A program made the translations under genes and the position numbers. Under the pieces are notes generated by a model. The model worked only from the letters and a program-made list of their open reading frames with translations, had not been told where the DNA came from and made no database searches. A stretch of DNA of 64,000 nt from an uncultured Alphaproteobacteria bacterium (GTDB lineage Bacteria > Pseudomonadota > Alphaproteobacteria > GCA-2731375), in NCBI GenBank assembly GCA_951812805.1, contig CATOSZ010000003.1, positions 1,690,557 to 1,754,556 on the forward strand. The letters are read 5' to 3'. Below, piece by piece: positions 1-8,149 of the stretch; the stretch's first letter is position 1; every line of letters starts with the position of its first letter.

Positions 1-410
1 GCGGCCATCCCCTGCCGCGCTTCGTCTCGCTCGGCTCGCACGAGATCAACCTGCGTACGGGGCCCGGGCGGCGCTATCCGATCGCCTGGGTCTATGTCCG
101 TCGCGACCTGCCGGTGCTGGTGACGCGGGAGTGGGAGAATTGGCGCAAGGTGCGCGATTCCGACGGGGTCGAGGGCTGGGTGCATCGTAGCCTGTTGAGC
201 GGCCGGCGCCATGCCATGGTCACCGGCGACCTCAGGACGCTGCGCCGCGAGCCGGTGGCGACCGCGGCGCCCGTGCTGCGGGCCGAGGCCGGCGTCATCG
301 GCCGCCTGCTGGCCTGCAACGGTGAATGGTGCCGACTGGAAATCGACGACGAGGAGGGCTGGTTGCAGCGCGCCCACCTGCATGGCGCCCTGCCCGGGGA
401 AGACTTTTAG
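1..410 (+). CDS. SH3-domain protein, 3' end only
   Basis: The 3' part of a gene that starts before the window; the frame is open from position 3 to the TAG at 408-410. The visible protein (about 135 residues) holds two bacterial SH3-like repeats. The first contains EINLRTGPGRRYPIAWVY and ENWRKVRDSDGVEGWVH; the second is a degenerate copy ending GEWCRLEIDDEEGWLQ. The paired Arg-Thr-Gly-Pro and Gly-Trp motifs are typical of the alphaproteobacterial SH3_4 family, which is usually exported and thought to bind envelope components. The ligand is unknown. The stop codon lies within the first three bases of a palindromic element (408-537), so the native 3' end may have been altered by that element. 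Confidence 0.8.
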   Translation, partial: GHPLPRFVSLGSHEINLRTGPGRRYPIAWVYVRRDLPVLVTREWENWRKVRDSDGVEGWVHRSLLSGRRHAMVTGDLRTLRREPVATAAPVLRAEAGVIGRLLACNGEWCRLEIDDEEGWLQRAHLHGALPGEDF

Positions 411-537
411 AGCGGATCAAGTTTGATCCGAATCACCTGGCCAGCCCGCTCCCCCGTCCCAACCACCCCAAGGGTACACTCCACGGGTGGTTGGGACGGG
501 GGAGCGGGCCGGCCGGGACCAAACTTGACACGCTCTA
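408..537. repeat. 130-bp near-perfect inverted-repeat element
   Basis: A long palindrome fills the space between two convergent genes. The outer arms 408-424 and 521-537 match at 15 of 17 positions, with termini TAGAGC and GCTCTA. The inner arms 439-468 and 485-514 match at 29 of 30, around a 16-base centre. It would fold into a very stable hairpin and could stop transcription from both sides. The size, terminal symmetry and TA-like ends also suit a small non-autonomous mobile element or an intergenic repeat family. No second copy was found in this window. Confidence 0.75.
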
Positions 538-541
538 GATT

Positions 542-1339
542 CTACCGCCCTCGAAACTGCGCCGGCCGCCGCTCGCGGAACGCCGTCGTACCCTCGTCCA
601 GGTCTTCCGTCTGGCCGAGATCGTGGAAGCTGCGGCTTTCCAGCGCCAGGGCCTCGCGCATCGACTGGCCGTAGGCGCGCAAGAGGACTTCCTTGGCCGC
701 CTGTTGGGCGAGCGGCGCACGGCGGGCCAGGCCTTGGGCGTAGGCCATCGCCTCATCCAACAGGTCCGCTTGCGGCACCACCCGGTTGACCAGGCCGACG
801 CGGGCGGCGAACTCGGCATCGTAACGTTCGCCCGACAAGACCATCTCCATCGCCACGCCGAGGCCGACGATCTGCGGCAGACGAACCAGGCCGCCATCGC
901 AGGGATGGAAGCCCCAGGCGACGTCCTGGAAGGCGAAGACCGCGTTCGGCGAGCAGAAGCGAACATCGCAGGCGAGCGCGATCTCCAGCCCGCCGGACAT
1001 GGCGTAGCCGTTCACCGCCGCCACGATCGGCTTGTAGATCTCCAGGTTGCGGGTGATGCCGCCGAGGCCGTGGCCGTTGGTATAGCGGCGGCGGAACTCG
1101 GGCCCCGGACGTCCCGCGAAGGCCATGGTGTAGGTCTTGAGATCGGCGCCGGCACAGAACGCCCGCTCTCCCGCCCCGGTCAGCACCGCCACGCGGGCCT
1201 CGTCCTCGCTATCGAAGCGTTCGAGGGCGGCGATCAGCGCCGCGTTGGCGGCGAAATCGAGGGCGTTCATCTTGTCCGGCTGATCGATGGTGATCAGCCG
1301 GACGTGATCGTGGACCTCGTAGCGGACAGGCTCGGGCAT
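542..1339 (-). CDS. Enoyl-CoA hydratase/isomerase family protein
   Basis: A 265-residue crotonase-fold protein acting on an acyl-CoA. The CoA/oxyanion-hole segment GERAFCAGADLK and the active-site segment GGLEIALACDVRF are present. The first catalytic Glu of crotonase (in GGLE) is kept. The second is replaced by Asp (FAFQDV where FGQPEI is usual), so simple hydratase activity is not assured and another crotonase reaction is possible. The start at 1339 is preceded by AGGAGG at a good distance; a longer in-frame start at 1438 would overlap the upstream aldehyde dehydrogenase. The 34-bp gap and shared strand suggest an operon with that gene. Confidence 0.85.
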   Translation of the reverse strand: MPEPVRYEVHDHVRLITIDQPDKMNALDFAANAALIAALERFDSEDEARVAVLTGAGERAFCAGADLKTYTMAFAGRPGPEFRRRYTNGHGLGGITRNLEIYKPIVAAVNGYAMSGGLEIALACDVRFCSPNAVFAFQDVAWGFHPCDGGLVRLPQIVGLGVAMEMVLSGERYDAEFAARVGLVNRVVPQADLLDEAMAYAQGLARRAPLAQQAAKEVLLRAYGQSMREALALESRSFHDLGQTEDLDEGTTAFRERRPAQFRGR

Positions 1340-1373
1340 GACGGAACCTCCTCGGGTCGGCGGCGCGGGCTCG

Positions 1374-2801
1374 TCAGATCGAGAAGCCGCCGGTCTTGGT
1401 TTCCAGATACTCCATGATCCCCTCGCGGCTGCCCTCACGGCCCAATCCGCTGTCCTTCATGCCGCCGAAGGGCGCCGCGGCGGAGGCCGGGTTGATGTCG
1501 TTGACGCCGACGATGCCGAACTCCAACCCCTCGTAAAGCCGCATCGCCTTGCCGAGGTTCTGGGTATAGACGTAGGCGGCGAGGCCGTAGTGCGTGTCGT
1601 TGGCCATCGCCAGGACCTCGTCCTCGTCTTCGAAGGGCACGATCGCCGCAACCGGGCCGAAGGTCTCCTCCCGGTAGATCAGCATCTCCGAGGTCACCCC
1701 GTTCAGCACCGTCGGCGCGTAGAAGTAGCCCTGGTCGAGGCCGTCCTCGGTCAGACGCCGCCCGCCGAGCATGACCTCGGCGCCGTGGTCCCGCGCGTCC
1801 TGAACCTGCTTGTCGACCTTGGCGACCGCCGCCTCGTTGACCAGCGGGCCGATGGTGACGCCCTTCTCGAAGCCGCCGCCGGCCTTCATGGCGCCGACGC
1901 GCCCGACCAGGGTCTCGACGAAGTCATCGAGGATGGCGCGGTGCACATAGATCCGGTTGGGCGAGATGCAGGCCTGGCCGGTGTTGAGGAATTTCACCAG
2001 CTGCAGCCCCTTGGCGGCGTGCACGGGATCCGCGTCCTCCAGCACGATGAAGGGGGCGTGGCCGCCCAACTCGCAGGACACCCGCTTCATGTTGCCGGCC
2101 GCCCGCCCGGCCAGCATCTTGCCGACGGCGGTGGAGCCGGTGAAGGTCAGCTTGCGCACCAGCGGGTTCTCGGTGAACTCCTCGCCGATCGGCTTCGGAT
2201 CGGCCGCGGTCACCAGGTTGACGACGCCCGGCGGCAGGCCCGCGTCCTCGAAGACCCTGTAGGTCTCGATCGCCGTCAGTGGCGTCGCCTCCGCCGGCTT
2301 CAGCACCACGGTACAGCCGGCCGCGAGCGCCGGGCCCAGCTTCCGGGTGATCATCGAGATCGGGTAGTTCCAGGGCGTGATCGCCGCGACCACGCCGACC
2401 GGCCGGTGGGTGATCAGGAAACGCTGGTCGGCCCGGGCCGAGGGGATGATCTCGCCATAGACGCGTTTGGCCTCCTCCGCGAACCAGACGAGGAAGTCGG
2501 CGGCGTAGCGCACTTCCGTCTGGGCGGCGCGTAGCGGCTTGCCCTGTTCCTCGGTCATGACTCGGGCGAGGTCTTCCTGGCGTTCCAGCATCAGGGCGTG
2601 GGCACGCATTAAAAAGGCCGAGCGTTGGTAGGCCGTGGCCTCACGCCAGGCCGGCAGGGCCTCGTGCGCGGCCTCAATCGCGCTGCGGGCCTCCGCCCGG
2701 CCGCCGTCGGCGACCCCCTTGATCACCTGTCCCGTCGCCGGGTTGATCACGTCGAAACTCGCGTCGGCGGTCGCCGCCGCCCAATTGCCGTTGATGTACA
2801 T
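1374..2801 (-). CDS. gabD: NAD(P)-dependent aldehyde dehydrogenase, succinate-semialdehyde type
   Basis: A 475-residue aldehyde dehydrogenase. It oxidises an aldehyde to the acid in the cytosol. The cofactor motif TFTGSTAVGK, the catalytic Glu segment ELGGHAPFIV and the catalytic Cys in NTGQACISPNR are intact. Length and motif spelling fit the succinate-semialdehyde/glutarate-semialdehyde dehydrogenase group, but substrate cannot be fixed from sequence. It lies directly upstream of the enoyl-CoA hydratase gene on the same strand, so the pair may belong to one acyl or aldehyde degradation route. The gene symbol is tentative. Confidence 0.85.
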   Translation of the reverse strand: MYINGNWAAATADASFDVINPATGQVIKGVADGGRAEARSAIEAAHEALPAWREATAYQRSAFLMRAHALMLERQEDLARVMTEEQGKPLRAAQTEVRYAADFLVWFAEEAKRVYGEIIPSARADQRFLITHRPVGVVAAITPWNYPISMITRKLGPALAAGCTVVLKPAEATPLTAIETYRVFEDAGLPPGVVNLVTAADPKPIGEEFTENPLVRKLTFTGSTAVGKMLAGRAAGNMKRVSCELGGHAPFIVLEDADPVHAAKGLQLVKFLNTGQACISPNRIYVHRAILDDFVETLVGRVGAMKAGGGFEKGVTIGPLVNEAAVAKVDKQVQDARDHGAEVMLGGRRLTEDGLDQGYFYAPTVLNGVTSEMLIYREETFGPVAAIVPFEDEDEVLAMANDTHYGLAAYVYTQNLGKAMRLYEGLEFGIVGVNDINPASAAAPFGGMKDSGLGREGSREGIMEYLETKTGGFSI

Positions 2802-2889
2802 CGCTGGTCCGATCCTTCCCTGAGGTGGCGAAGCGGCGCGATCCTAATCGAAAGTCGGCGACAACGGGAGGGTGAAGCGGCAATACGCC

Positions 2890-4050
2890 TCAGGCGACGC
2901 GGCGCTGCCACAGCGAGACGGCGGCCCCGGCAAAGAGCAGCGCGCTTGAGGTCCAGAGCACGCCGTCGCTCGAGGCCATCGCGTCGGCGATAGCACCACT
3001 CGCCACCGGGCCGAGCGTCTGGCCGATCCCGAAGGCGAGGGTGAAGTGGGCGATGCCGGCGGCCCAGGCGGCGCGGGGACGGGCCAAGCGTACCAGGTTT
3101 GTTGTCGCCGTGACGACCGACAGGAAGGTCGCGCCGAACAGGGCGAAGGAGACGGCGAAACCGACCGGACCCGGCGCCAGCAACGGCAGGGCGGCACCCA
3201 GCCCGGTGAGGCCGATCAGCACGCCGAGCGCTCGGCCGTCATGGCTCCACCGCAGCAACCCGGCCCACAGCCAGACCGCCGCGATCGCCGCCAGGCCGAG
3301 GCCGGCCCACCAGAGGGCCGACTGGCCGGCGCCGCCGCCGGCCTCGCGCACCGCCGCGATGATGAAGGTGATGTAGCCGACATAACCCGCCGCATAGAGC
3401 CCATAGCCGAGCAAGGCCGGCCGCAGCGATACCGCACCGCCGCCCGCTTCATCGTCGCTCCCGCCCGCCTCGGCGCCGACGGCCCGGGCGGCGAGGACGA
3501 CAGGAAGCGACAGCCCCAGCGCGATCGTGCCCATGGCGCCCCAGGCGAACGGCCAGGCCTCCGGGGTGCCGGCCACCAGCGGCGTCACCAGCCCCGCCGA
3601 GAGCATGATGCCGACGCCGGATCCGGCATAGAACAGGCCGACCCCCAGCGCCGCGCGCGGCCCGAGGGGGGAGACCGCCCGCGCCGCCAGCACCCCGCCG
3701 GCGACGAAGGCCGCCGCCCCGGTGAGGCCCGGCAGGAAGCGAAGGGCGAGCAACGGCTCCAACCGGCCCGACAGGCCCGTCGCCAGGATGCCGAGGGCGG
3801 TGAGGACGACGCCGACGCTCACCACCCGTGCGGCGCCGAAGCGTCGAATGAGCCAGATCGCCAGCAGGGCACCGGCCAGGTGGCCCGCCGCGTTGGCGCT
3901 GTTGAGGCTGCCTGCCGTCGCGTAGCTCCAGCCGAGATCCGCGCGCATGGCCGGCAGGACCAGCGCGTAGGCGAAGCGCCCGAGGCCAAGTGCGACCGCC
4001 GGCGCCAGGGCGAGTCCGGCGCAGATCGCCAGGGCGCGCGCGTTGCTCAC
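2890..4050 (-). CDS. YbfB/YjiJ-family MFS transporter
   Basis: A 386-residue hydrophobic protein with about 12 membrane segments, in the inner membrane. The N-terminal signature ALGLGRFAYALVLPAM is typical of the YbfB/YjiJ group of major facilitator proteins. Substrate is unknown. The start is a GTG at 4048-4050 that overlaps the stop of the upstream TetR gene (GTGA), so the two are translationally coupled and transcribed as one unit. The regulator therefore probably controls this exporter. An upstream in-frame extension to 4371 would run through the regulator gene and is not credible. Confidence 0.85.
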   Translation of the reverse strand: MSNARALAICAGLALAPAVALGLGRFAYALVLPAMRADLGWSYATAGSLNSANAAGHLAGALLAIWLIRRFGAARVVSVGVVLTALGILATGLSGRLEPLLALRFLPGLTGAAAFVAGGVLAARAVSPLGPRAALGVGLFYAGSGVGIMLSAGLVTPLVAGTPEAWPFAWGAMGTIALGLSLPVVLAARAVGAEAGGSDDEAGGGAVSLRPALLGYGLYAAGYVGYITFIIAAVREAGGGAGQSALWWAGLGLAAIAAVWLWAGLLRWSHDGRALGVLIGLTGLGAALPLLAPGPVGFAVSFALFGATFLSVVTATTNLVRLARPRAAWAAGIAHFTLAFGIGQTLGPVASGAIADAMASSDGVLWTSSALLFAGAAVSLWQRRVA

Positions 4051-4637
4051 ACCGCGCCGCTTTCGCCCGGAAGTGCGGCGGCGAGCAGAACCTCGGCGCT
4101 TCGCCGCGCCTCGTCGATCGCCGCGTGGTCGGCTTCCGCCAGCAGCCGGGCGTTGGCGCCCTCGATCAGCAGATGCAGCGCGGAGGCGAGCCGGTCGGGA
4201 TCCCGCGCACCGGCCTGCGCCGCCAGGTCCGCCAGCATGCCGCGAAACCAGAGCTTGTGGCGCCCGACGACTTCCCGGGCCGAATCGTCGCCCCCCTCGC
4301 CGAGTTCGACCGAGGCATTGACGAAGGGACAGCCGCGCGCCCAATCGCCCCGCTGCATCGTGGATATCCAATCGAACACCGCGAGCAGACGCTCCCGCGC
4401 CGGCAGACCCGCGCGGGCGAGGAGATGCGCCTCCAGCGATCGGCGCCTGAGGCCATGTTGATGTGCCAGAACGGCACGCACCAGGCCGCCCTTGTCGCCG
4501 AAATGGGCATAGAGGGATGGCTTTGACACGCCGGCCGCCTGGGCGATGGTATCGACGCCACTGGCGGTGATGCCCCGCGCGTAGAACAACCGGGTCGCGG
4601 TTTCGATCAGCCTGTCGGCAACGTCGCCGGTGGGCAT
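4047..4637 (-). CDS. TetR/AcrR-family transcriptional regulator
   Basis: A 196-residue repressor. The N-terminal helix-turn-helix contains GVDTIAQAAGVSKPSLYAHF, typical of TetR proteins; the C-terminal half is a helical ligand-binding and dimer domain. The start at 4637 is preceded by GGGAAGGG. A longer reading frame to 4688 would code across a 30-bp palindrome that looks like the operator, so the shorter start is preferred. It shares an operon with the MFS gene and very likely represses both itself and that transporter until an effector binds. The effector is not known. Confidence 0.9.
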   Translation of the reverse strand: MPTGDVADRLIETATRLFYARGITASGVDTIAQAAGVSKPSLYAHFGDKGGLVRAVLAHQHGLRRRSLEAHLLARAGLPARERLLAVFDWISTMQRGDWARGCPFVNASVELGEGGDDSAREVVGRHKLWFRGMLADLAAQAGARDPDRLASALHLLIEGANARLLAEADHAAIDEARRSAEVLLAAALPGESGAV

Positions 4638-4650
4638 GCCGGCCCTTCCC

Positions 4651-4688
4651 TTTACAGATTTGTTAAATTGATTTAACCGATCTGTCAA
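4651..4688. promoter_or_regulatory. Palindromic operator of the TetR/MFS operon
   Basis: The core GTTAAATTGATTTAAC (4662-4677) is a perfect palindrome apart from its central TG. It lies inside a larger symmetry from ACAGAT (4654-4659) to ATCTGT (4680-4685). It sits 14 bp upstream of the regulator's start codon in AT-rich DNA that should hold the promoter. Size and position fit a TetR autoregulatory site. Confidence 0.7.
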
Positions 4689-4738
4689 ATTGCCGCACAG
4701 CTTTCCCGGCCCGGCAAAATCGTGTATAAGCTTTCATC

Positions 4739-4846
4739 ATGTGCAGGCTATCGACGATATCCGTGCGGCGACTCCGTCGCATCGCGCGAATTAGGGGCCC
4801 GGTCGCGTCCGCGTGACCGGGACTGCGTGTGGGCTTTTCCGCCCAC
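4739..4846 (+). promoter_or_regulatory. Candidate leader peptide and paired hairpins upstream of ACT gene
   Basis: A 25-codon frame runs from ATG 4739 to TGA 4814-4816 and reads MCRLSTISVRRLRRIARIRG followed by PVASA. It is rich in Arg (seven) and has three Ile. A hairpin with arms 4798-4807 and 4812-4821 overlaps its 3' end, and a second with arms 4829-4834 and 4841-4846 follows. The downstream gene encodes an ACT-domain protein of the type that senses branched-chain amino acids. The layout resembles a translational attenuator. No strong ribosome binding site precedes the ATG and neither hairpin has a U tract, so this remains a hypothesis. Confidence 0.4.
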
Positions 4847-4888
4847 CGGCCGAAGCCCAGAAATTTCCGTCGATCGAAAGCCCATATC

Positions 4889-5161
4889 ATGCCCTCCACC
4901 GCAGCCAACGCCGTGCCTGAACCGGCGACCCGCCCGCATCACTTCACCGTCCGCGCCGAACGCGAACCCTCCGTGCTCTCCCGCGTCGTCGAACTGTTCG
5001 TTCTGCGCGACCTGATCCCGAGCCGCGTCGTCTGTGAGGCCGACGCGAACGGCATCCGGCTGGAGGTCGTCGTCGACGGACTGGACGAGGTACAGGCCAA
5101 CCACGTGGCTCAGCGTATCCGCCAGTTTCCAACGGTGGAAAGCGTGCTGCTGTCAGGCTAG
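4889..5161 (+). CDS. ACT-domain protein (IlvM/IlvH-like)
   Basis: A 90-residue protein made almost entirely of one ACT-like domain. HHFTVRAEREPSVLSRVVEL matches the first strand and helix of small acetolactate synthase subunits, and the C-terminal part (ANHVAQRIRQFPTVESVLL) completes the fold. Such proteins bind amino acids and regulate a partner enzyme. No acetolactate synthase large subunit is adjacent, so the partner is unknown; an acetolactate-synthase-like enzyme lies at 22173-23933 but is too distant for an operon. ATG 4889 is chosen over an in-frame start at 4829, which would code through the second hairpin. Its stop overlaps the stop of the convergent permease gene (CTAG). Confidence 0.75.
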   Translation: MPSTAANAVPEPATRPHHFTVRAEREPSVLSRVVELFVLRDLIPSRVVCEADANGIRLEVVVDGLDEVQANHVAQRIRQFPTVESVLLSG

Positions 5162-6015
5162 CCGCTGCCGAGCACGACCAGGCCGACGAGGATCACCGCC
5201 GACCAGCCGAGCCGGCGGCCGAGCTGACCTTCGCCCAGCAGGATCGAGCCCAACAGCACGGTGACGACCACGCTCAGCTCCCGCGCCGGGGCGACATAGA
5301 CGACGGGGGTGAAGCTCAACGCATAGAGCACCAGGATATAGGCCAGCGGATTGAACAGGGCGATGGTGAGGACGGCACCCCGGTGGCGGCGCCAGTGGTC
5401 CCGGACCGCCAGGCGCCGGAGATGGGCAACCGGGGCCAGCAGGACGCTGCGGCTGACCATCGAGGCGAAATCCATGACCAGGGGTGAGATCGCCAGGACC
5501 GCCACCGCATAGGCGTCCCACACCGTGTAGGCGGCGATGAAGCTGCCGGCGCCGAGCCCGAAGGCGAGCGAACGTGCGCCGTCGGCGTCGATGCGGCGGA
5601 TCCCGCCGGTGAGGAACAGCACGCCGACGACGATGATGGCGCCGCCCAGCAGGGTGAGCCCGCTCGCCGCCTCGCCCAGGACGAGAATGGCGAAGGCGAC
5701 GGAAAGCAACGGCCCCGTCGCCCGCGCCGTTGGATAGACCAGCGAGAGGTCGCCGCGCCGGTAGCCCTGCTGCAGCAGCAGGAAATAAGCCATGTGCAGC
5801 AGCGCACTGCCGGCGATGAAGCCGAGCGCGGTCGCATCAAAGGCGGGACGCGCCAGCCAGAAATAGACCGCGATGACCGGCAGGTAGAGCAAGGTCGAGA
5901 TCGCCGAGAACAGCCAGACCAGCTCCGGGCCGCCCTCCAGGCGTTTGAGCTGGAAGTTCCAGATGGCGTGGCAAAACGTGGCGGCGAGAACCAGGGCGAG
6001 GCCGAACAGGGTCAT
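5158..6015 (-). CDS. EamA/DMT-family transporter
   Basis: A 285-residue integral membrane protein with about ten hydrophobic helices in two EamA-like halves. Recognisable segments include HAIWNFQLKRLEGG near the N-terminus, YPTARATGPLLSV at the end of the first half and LGSILLGEGQLGRRLGW near the C-terminus. DMT permeases export or import small metabolites across the inner membrane; the substrate cannot be inferred. The gene converges on the ACT-domain gene with a 4-base stop overlap and diverges from the hydantoinase A gene. Confidence 0.85.
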   Translation of the reverse strand: MTLFGLALVLAATFCHAIWNFQLKRLEGGPELVWLFSAISTLLYLPVIAVYFWLARPAFDATALGFIAGSALLHMAYFLLLQQGYRRGDLSLVYPTARATGPLLSVAFAILVLGEAASGLTLLGGAIIVVGVLFLTGGIRRIDADGARSLAFGLGAGSFIAAYTVWDAYAVAVLAISPLVMDFASMVSRSVLLAPVAHLRRLAVRDHWRRHRGAVLTIALFNPLAYILVLYALSFTPVVYVAPARELSVVVTVLLGSILLGEGQLGRRLGWSAVILVGLVVLGSG

Positions 6016-6127
6016 GATGCCAATCCGCTGCGGGCGATGGCGAGCCTAGCCCAGATTTCTCGCGCTCTCCATGGCCTTGGTGCGCCATGCGCGATAGCAT
6101 CGCGCGCGAAATTCGGGGAGGGACGGC

Positions 6128-8149
6128 ATGTATTGGGTTGGCGTGGACATCGGCGGGACCTTCACCGACATCGTCGCGCACGACGACGCCAGCGGCCACG
6201 TCATCAGCGCCAAGAGCCCGTCGATCCCGGAGGATCCGGCGGCGGCGGTGATGAACGCACTCGCCGCCCTCGACATCGACCTCGCCCACGTCGCGCGGTT
6301 TCGCCACGGCGCCACCATCGCCACCAACACGGCGTTGGAGCGCAAGGGCGCCCGCCTCGGCGTCATCACCACGCGCGGCTTTCGCGACGTGCTGATCATC
6401 GGCCGGGGCAACCGCACGGACCTCTACGACATCAAGGCGACCCGGCCGGAGGGGTTGGTGCGCCGTTCCGCCGTGCTGGAGGTGGACGAACGGCTCGGCC
6501 CCGACGGCGCGGCGTTGACGCCGCTCGACGAGGCGGGCGTGGCCGAGGCGGCCCGCCGCTTGGCGGCGAGCGGGGTGGAGGCGGTCGCCGTCTGTTTCCT
6601 GCATGCCTATGCCAACCCGGCGCATGAGATCCGCGCCGCGGAAATCGTCGCCGAGGCGCTGCCGGGCGTCGCGGTTTCACGCTCCTCCGACGTGCTGCCG
6701 GAGCATCGGGAATACGATCGTTTCGCCACCACGGCGCTCAACGCCTATGTCGCGCCGCGGATGTCGCGCTATCTCCAGCAGCTGGAAGGCCGCCTCGCCG
6801 CCGACGGCCTGGCGACGGCGCCGGAGATCATGACCTCCAGCGGTGGGACCTGGCCGTTCGAGCGGATGGCCCGCCTGCCGGTGAATTCGATGCTGTCGGG
6901 CCCGGCCGGCGGCGTGATCGGGGCGGCCGGCCTCGGCGCCGCGCTCGCGCTGCCGGACCTCGTCACCTACGACATGGGCGGCACCAGCACCGACGTCTGC
7001 CTGATCCGCGACGGCGCCTATGCGCTGGCCGGCGAGGGCGAGATCGCCGGTCTGCCGAACCGGGCGGCGCAGATCGAAATCAACACCGTCGGCGCCGGCG
7101 GCGGTTCGATCGCCTACCTCGACACCGGCGGTTTCCTGAACGTCGGGCCGCGTTCGGCCGGCGCGGTGCCGGGCCCCGCCTGCTATGGCCGCGGCGGCGT
7201 CGAGCCGACGGTGACCGACGCCAACGTCGTGCTGGGCCGGTTTCGCCCGAGCGCGCCGCTCGGCGGAGAAATCCAGGTCGACGTCGAGGCGGCGAGGCGC
7301 GCCGTCGGCGATCTCGCCGGGCGTCTGGATCTCGACACCGAGGAACTGGCGGAAGGGATCGTGCGCATCGCCGTGGTGCGCATGACCGGCGCGATCAAGG
7401 AGATCTCGCTGATGCGCGGCTTCGACCCGCGCGACTTCGCCCTCTTCGCCTTCGGTGGCGCCGGGCCCCTGCACGCGGCGTTGATCGCGGAGGAGCTCGG
7501 CATGTCCGAGATCGTCGTCCCGCCGCTCTCCGGCGCCTTTTCCGCCCATGGCATGATGGTCGCCGATCGTCGGCGCGATATCAGCCGGACCCGTATCATG
7601 GATCTGGAAGGCCTCGATCTCACCGAGGTCCGCGCCGTGCTGGCGCCGATGCGCGAGGCGGCGACGGTTGAGCTGGCGGCCGAGGGCTTCGCGCCCGCGG
7701 CGATGCGCTTCGAGGAGAGCGTCGATCTCCGCTACCGCGGTCAGGCCTTCGAGTTGACGACGCCGCTGGCGCCCGGGATGGAGAACATGGCGCAGCTGAT
7801 CGAGGCCTTCCACCGGGTCTATGAACAGCGCTATGCCCATGCCGACGACGGCCCGGTCGAGGCCGTGTCGTTTCGCCTGTCCGCCTACGGCATCGGCGAG
7901 AAGCCGCCGCCGCCCCGTCTCGACGCGGCGGACGCGGGCGAGGCGCTCGGCGGCACCCGTCCGGTGCGCTTCGCCGGCACGACGCGGGACGCCCAGGTCT
8001 GGCAGCGCGAGCTGCTGGCGGACGGCGCGCGGATCGCCGGCCCGGCCATCATCGAGGAGGCGGGCGCGGCCACCCTGGTTCCGCCCGGCTTCGCCGTCAC
8101 GCGGCACGCCACGGGCGCGCTTCTCATGCGGCGGGAGGACAGCCTGTGA
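6128..8149 (+). CDS. hyuA: Hydantoinase/oxoprolinase family protein, subunit A
   Basis: A 673-residue ATP-dependent subunit of the hydantoinase/5-oxoprolinase/acetone-carboxylase superfamily. The N-terminus YWVGVDIGGTFTDIVAHDD is the first phosphate loop of the actin-like ATPase fold; YDMGGTSTDVCLI is the second, and FGGAGPLHA follows in the C-terminal half. It should act with the B subunit encoded next to hydrolyse or carboxylate a cyclic amide or related substrate. The start has GGGAGGGA just upstream. Its stop overlaps the GTG start of subunit B, so the two are coupled. The actual substrate (hydantoin, oxoproline or other) is not determined by sequence. Confidence 0.9.
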   Translation: MYWVGVDIGGTFTDIVAHDDASGHVISAKSPSIPEDPAAAVMNALAALDIDLAHVARFRHGATIATNTALERKGARLGVITTRGFRDVLIIGRGNRTDLYDIKATRPEGLVRRSAVLEVDERLGPDGAALTPLDEAGVAEAARRLAASGVEAVAVCFLHAYANPAHEIRAAEIVAEALPGVAVSRSSDVLPEHREYDRFATTALNAYVAPRMSRYLQQLEGRLAADGLATAPEIMTSSGGTWPFERMARLPVNSMLSGPAGGVIGAAGLGAALALPDLVTYDMGGTSTDVCLIRDGAYALAGEGEIAGLPNRAAQIEINTVGAGGGSIAYLDTGGFLNVGPRSAGAVPGPACYGRGGVEPTVTDANVVLGRFRPSAPLGGEIQVDVEAARRAVGDLAGRLDLDTEELAEGIVRIAVVRMTGAIKEISLMRGFDPRDFALFAFGGAGPLHAALIAEELGMSEIVVPPLSGAFSAHGMMVADRRRDISRTRIMDLEGLDLTEVRAVLAPMREAATVELAAEGFAPAAMRFEESVDLRYRGQAFELTTPLAPGMENMAQLIEAFHRVYEQRYAHADDGPVEAVSFRLSAYGIGEKPPPPRLDAADAGEALGGTRPVRFAGTTRDAQVWQRELLADGARIAGPAIIEEAGAATLVPPGFAVTRHATGALLMRREDSL

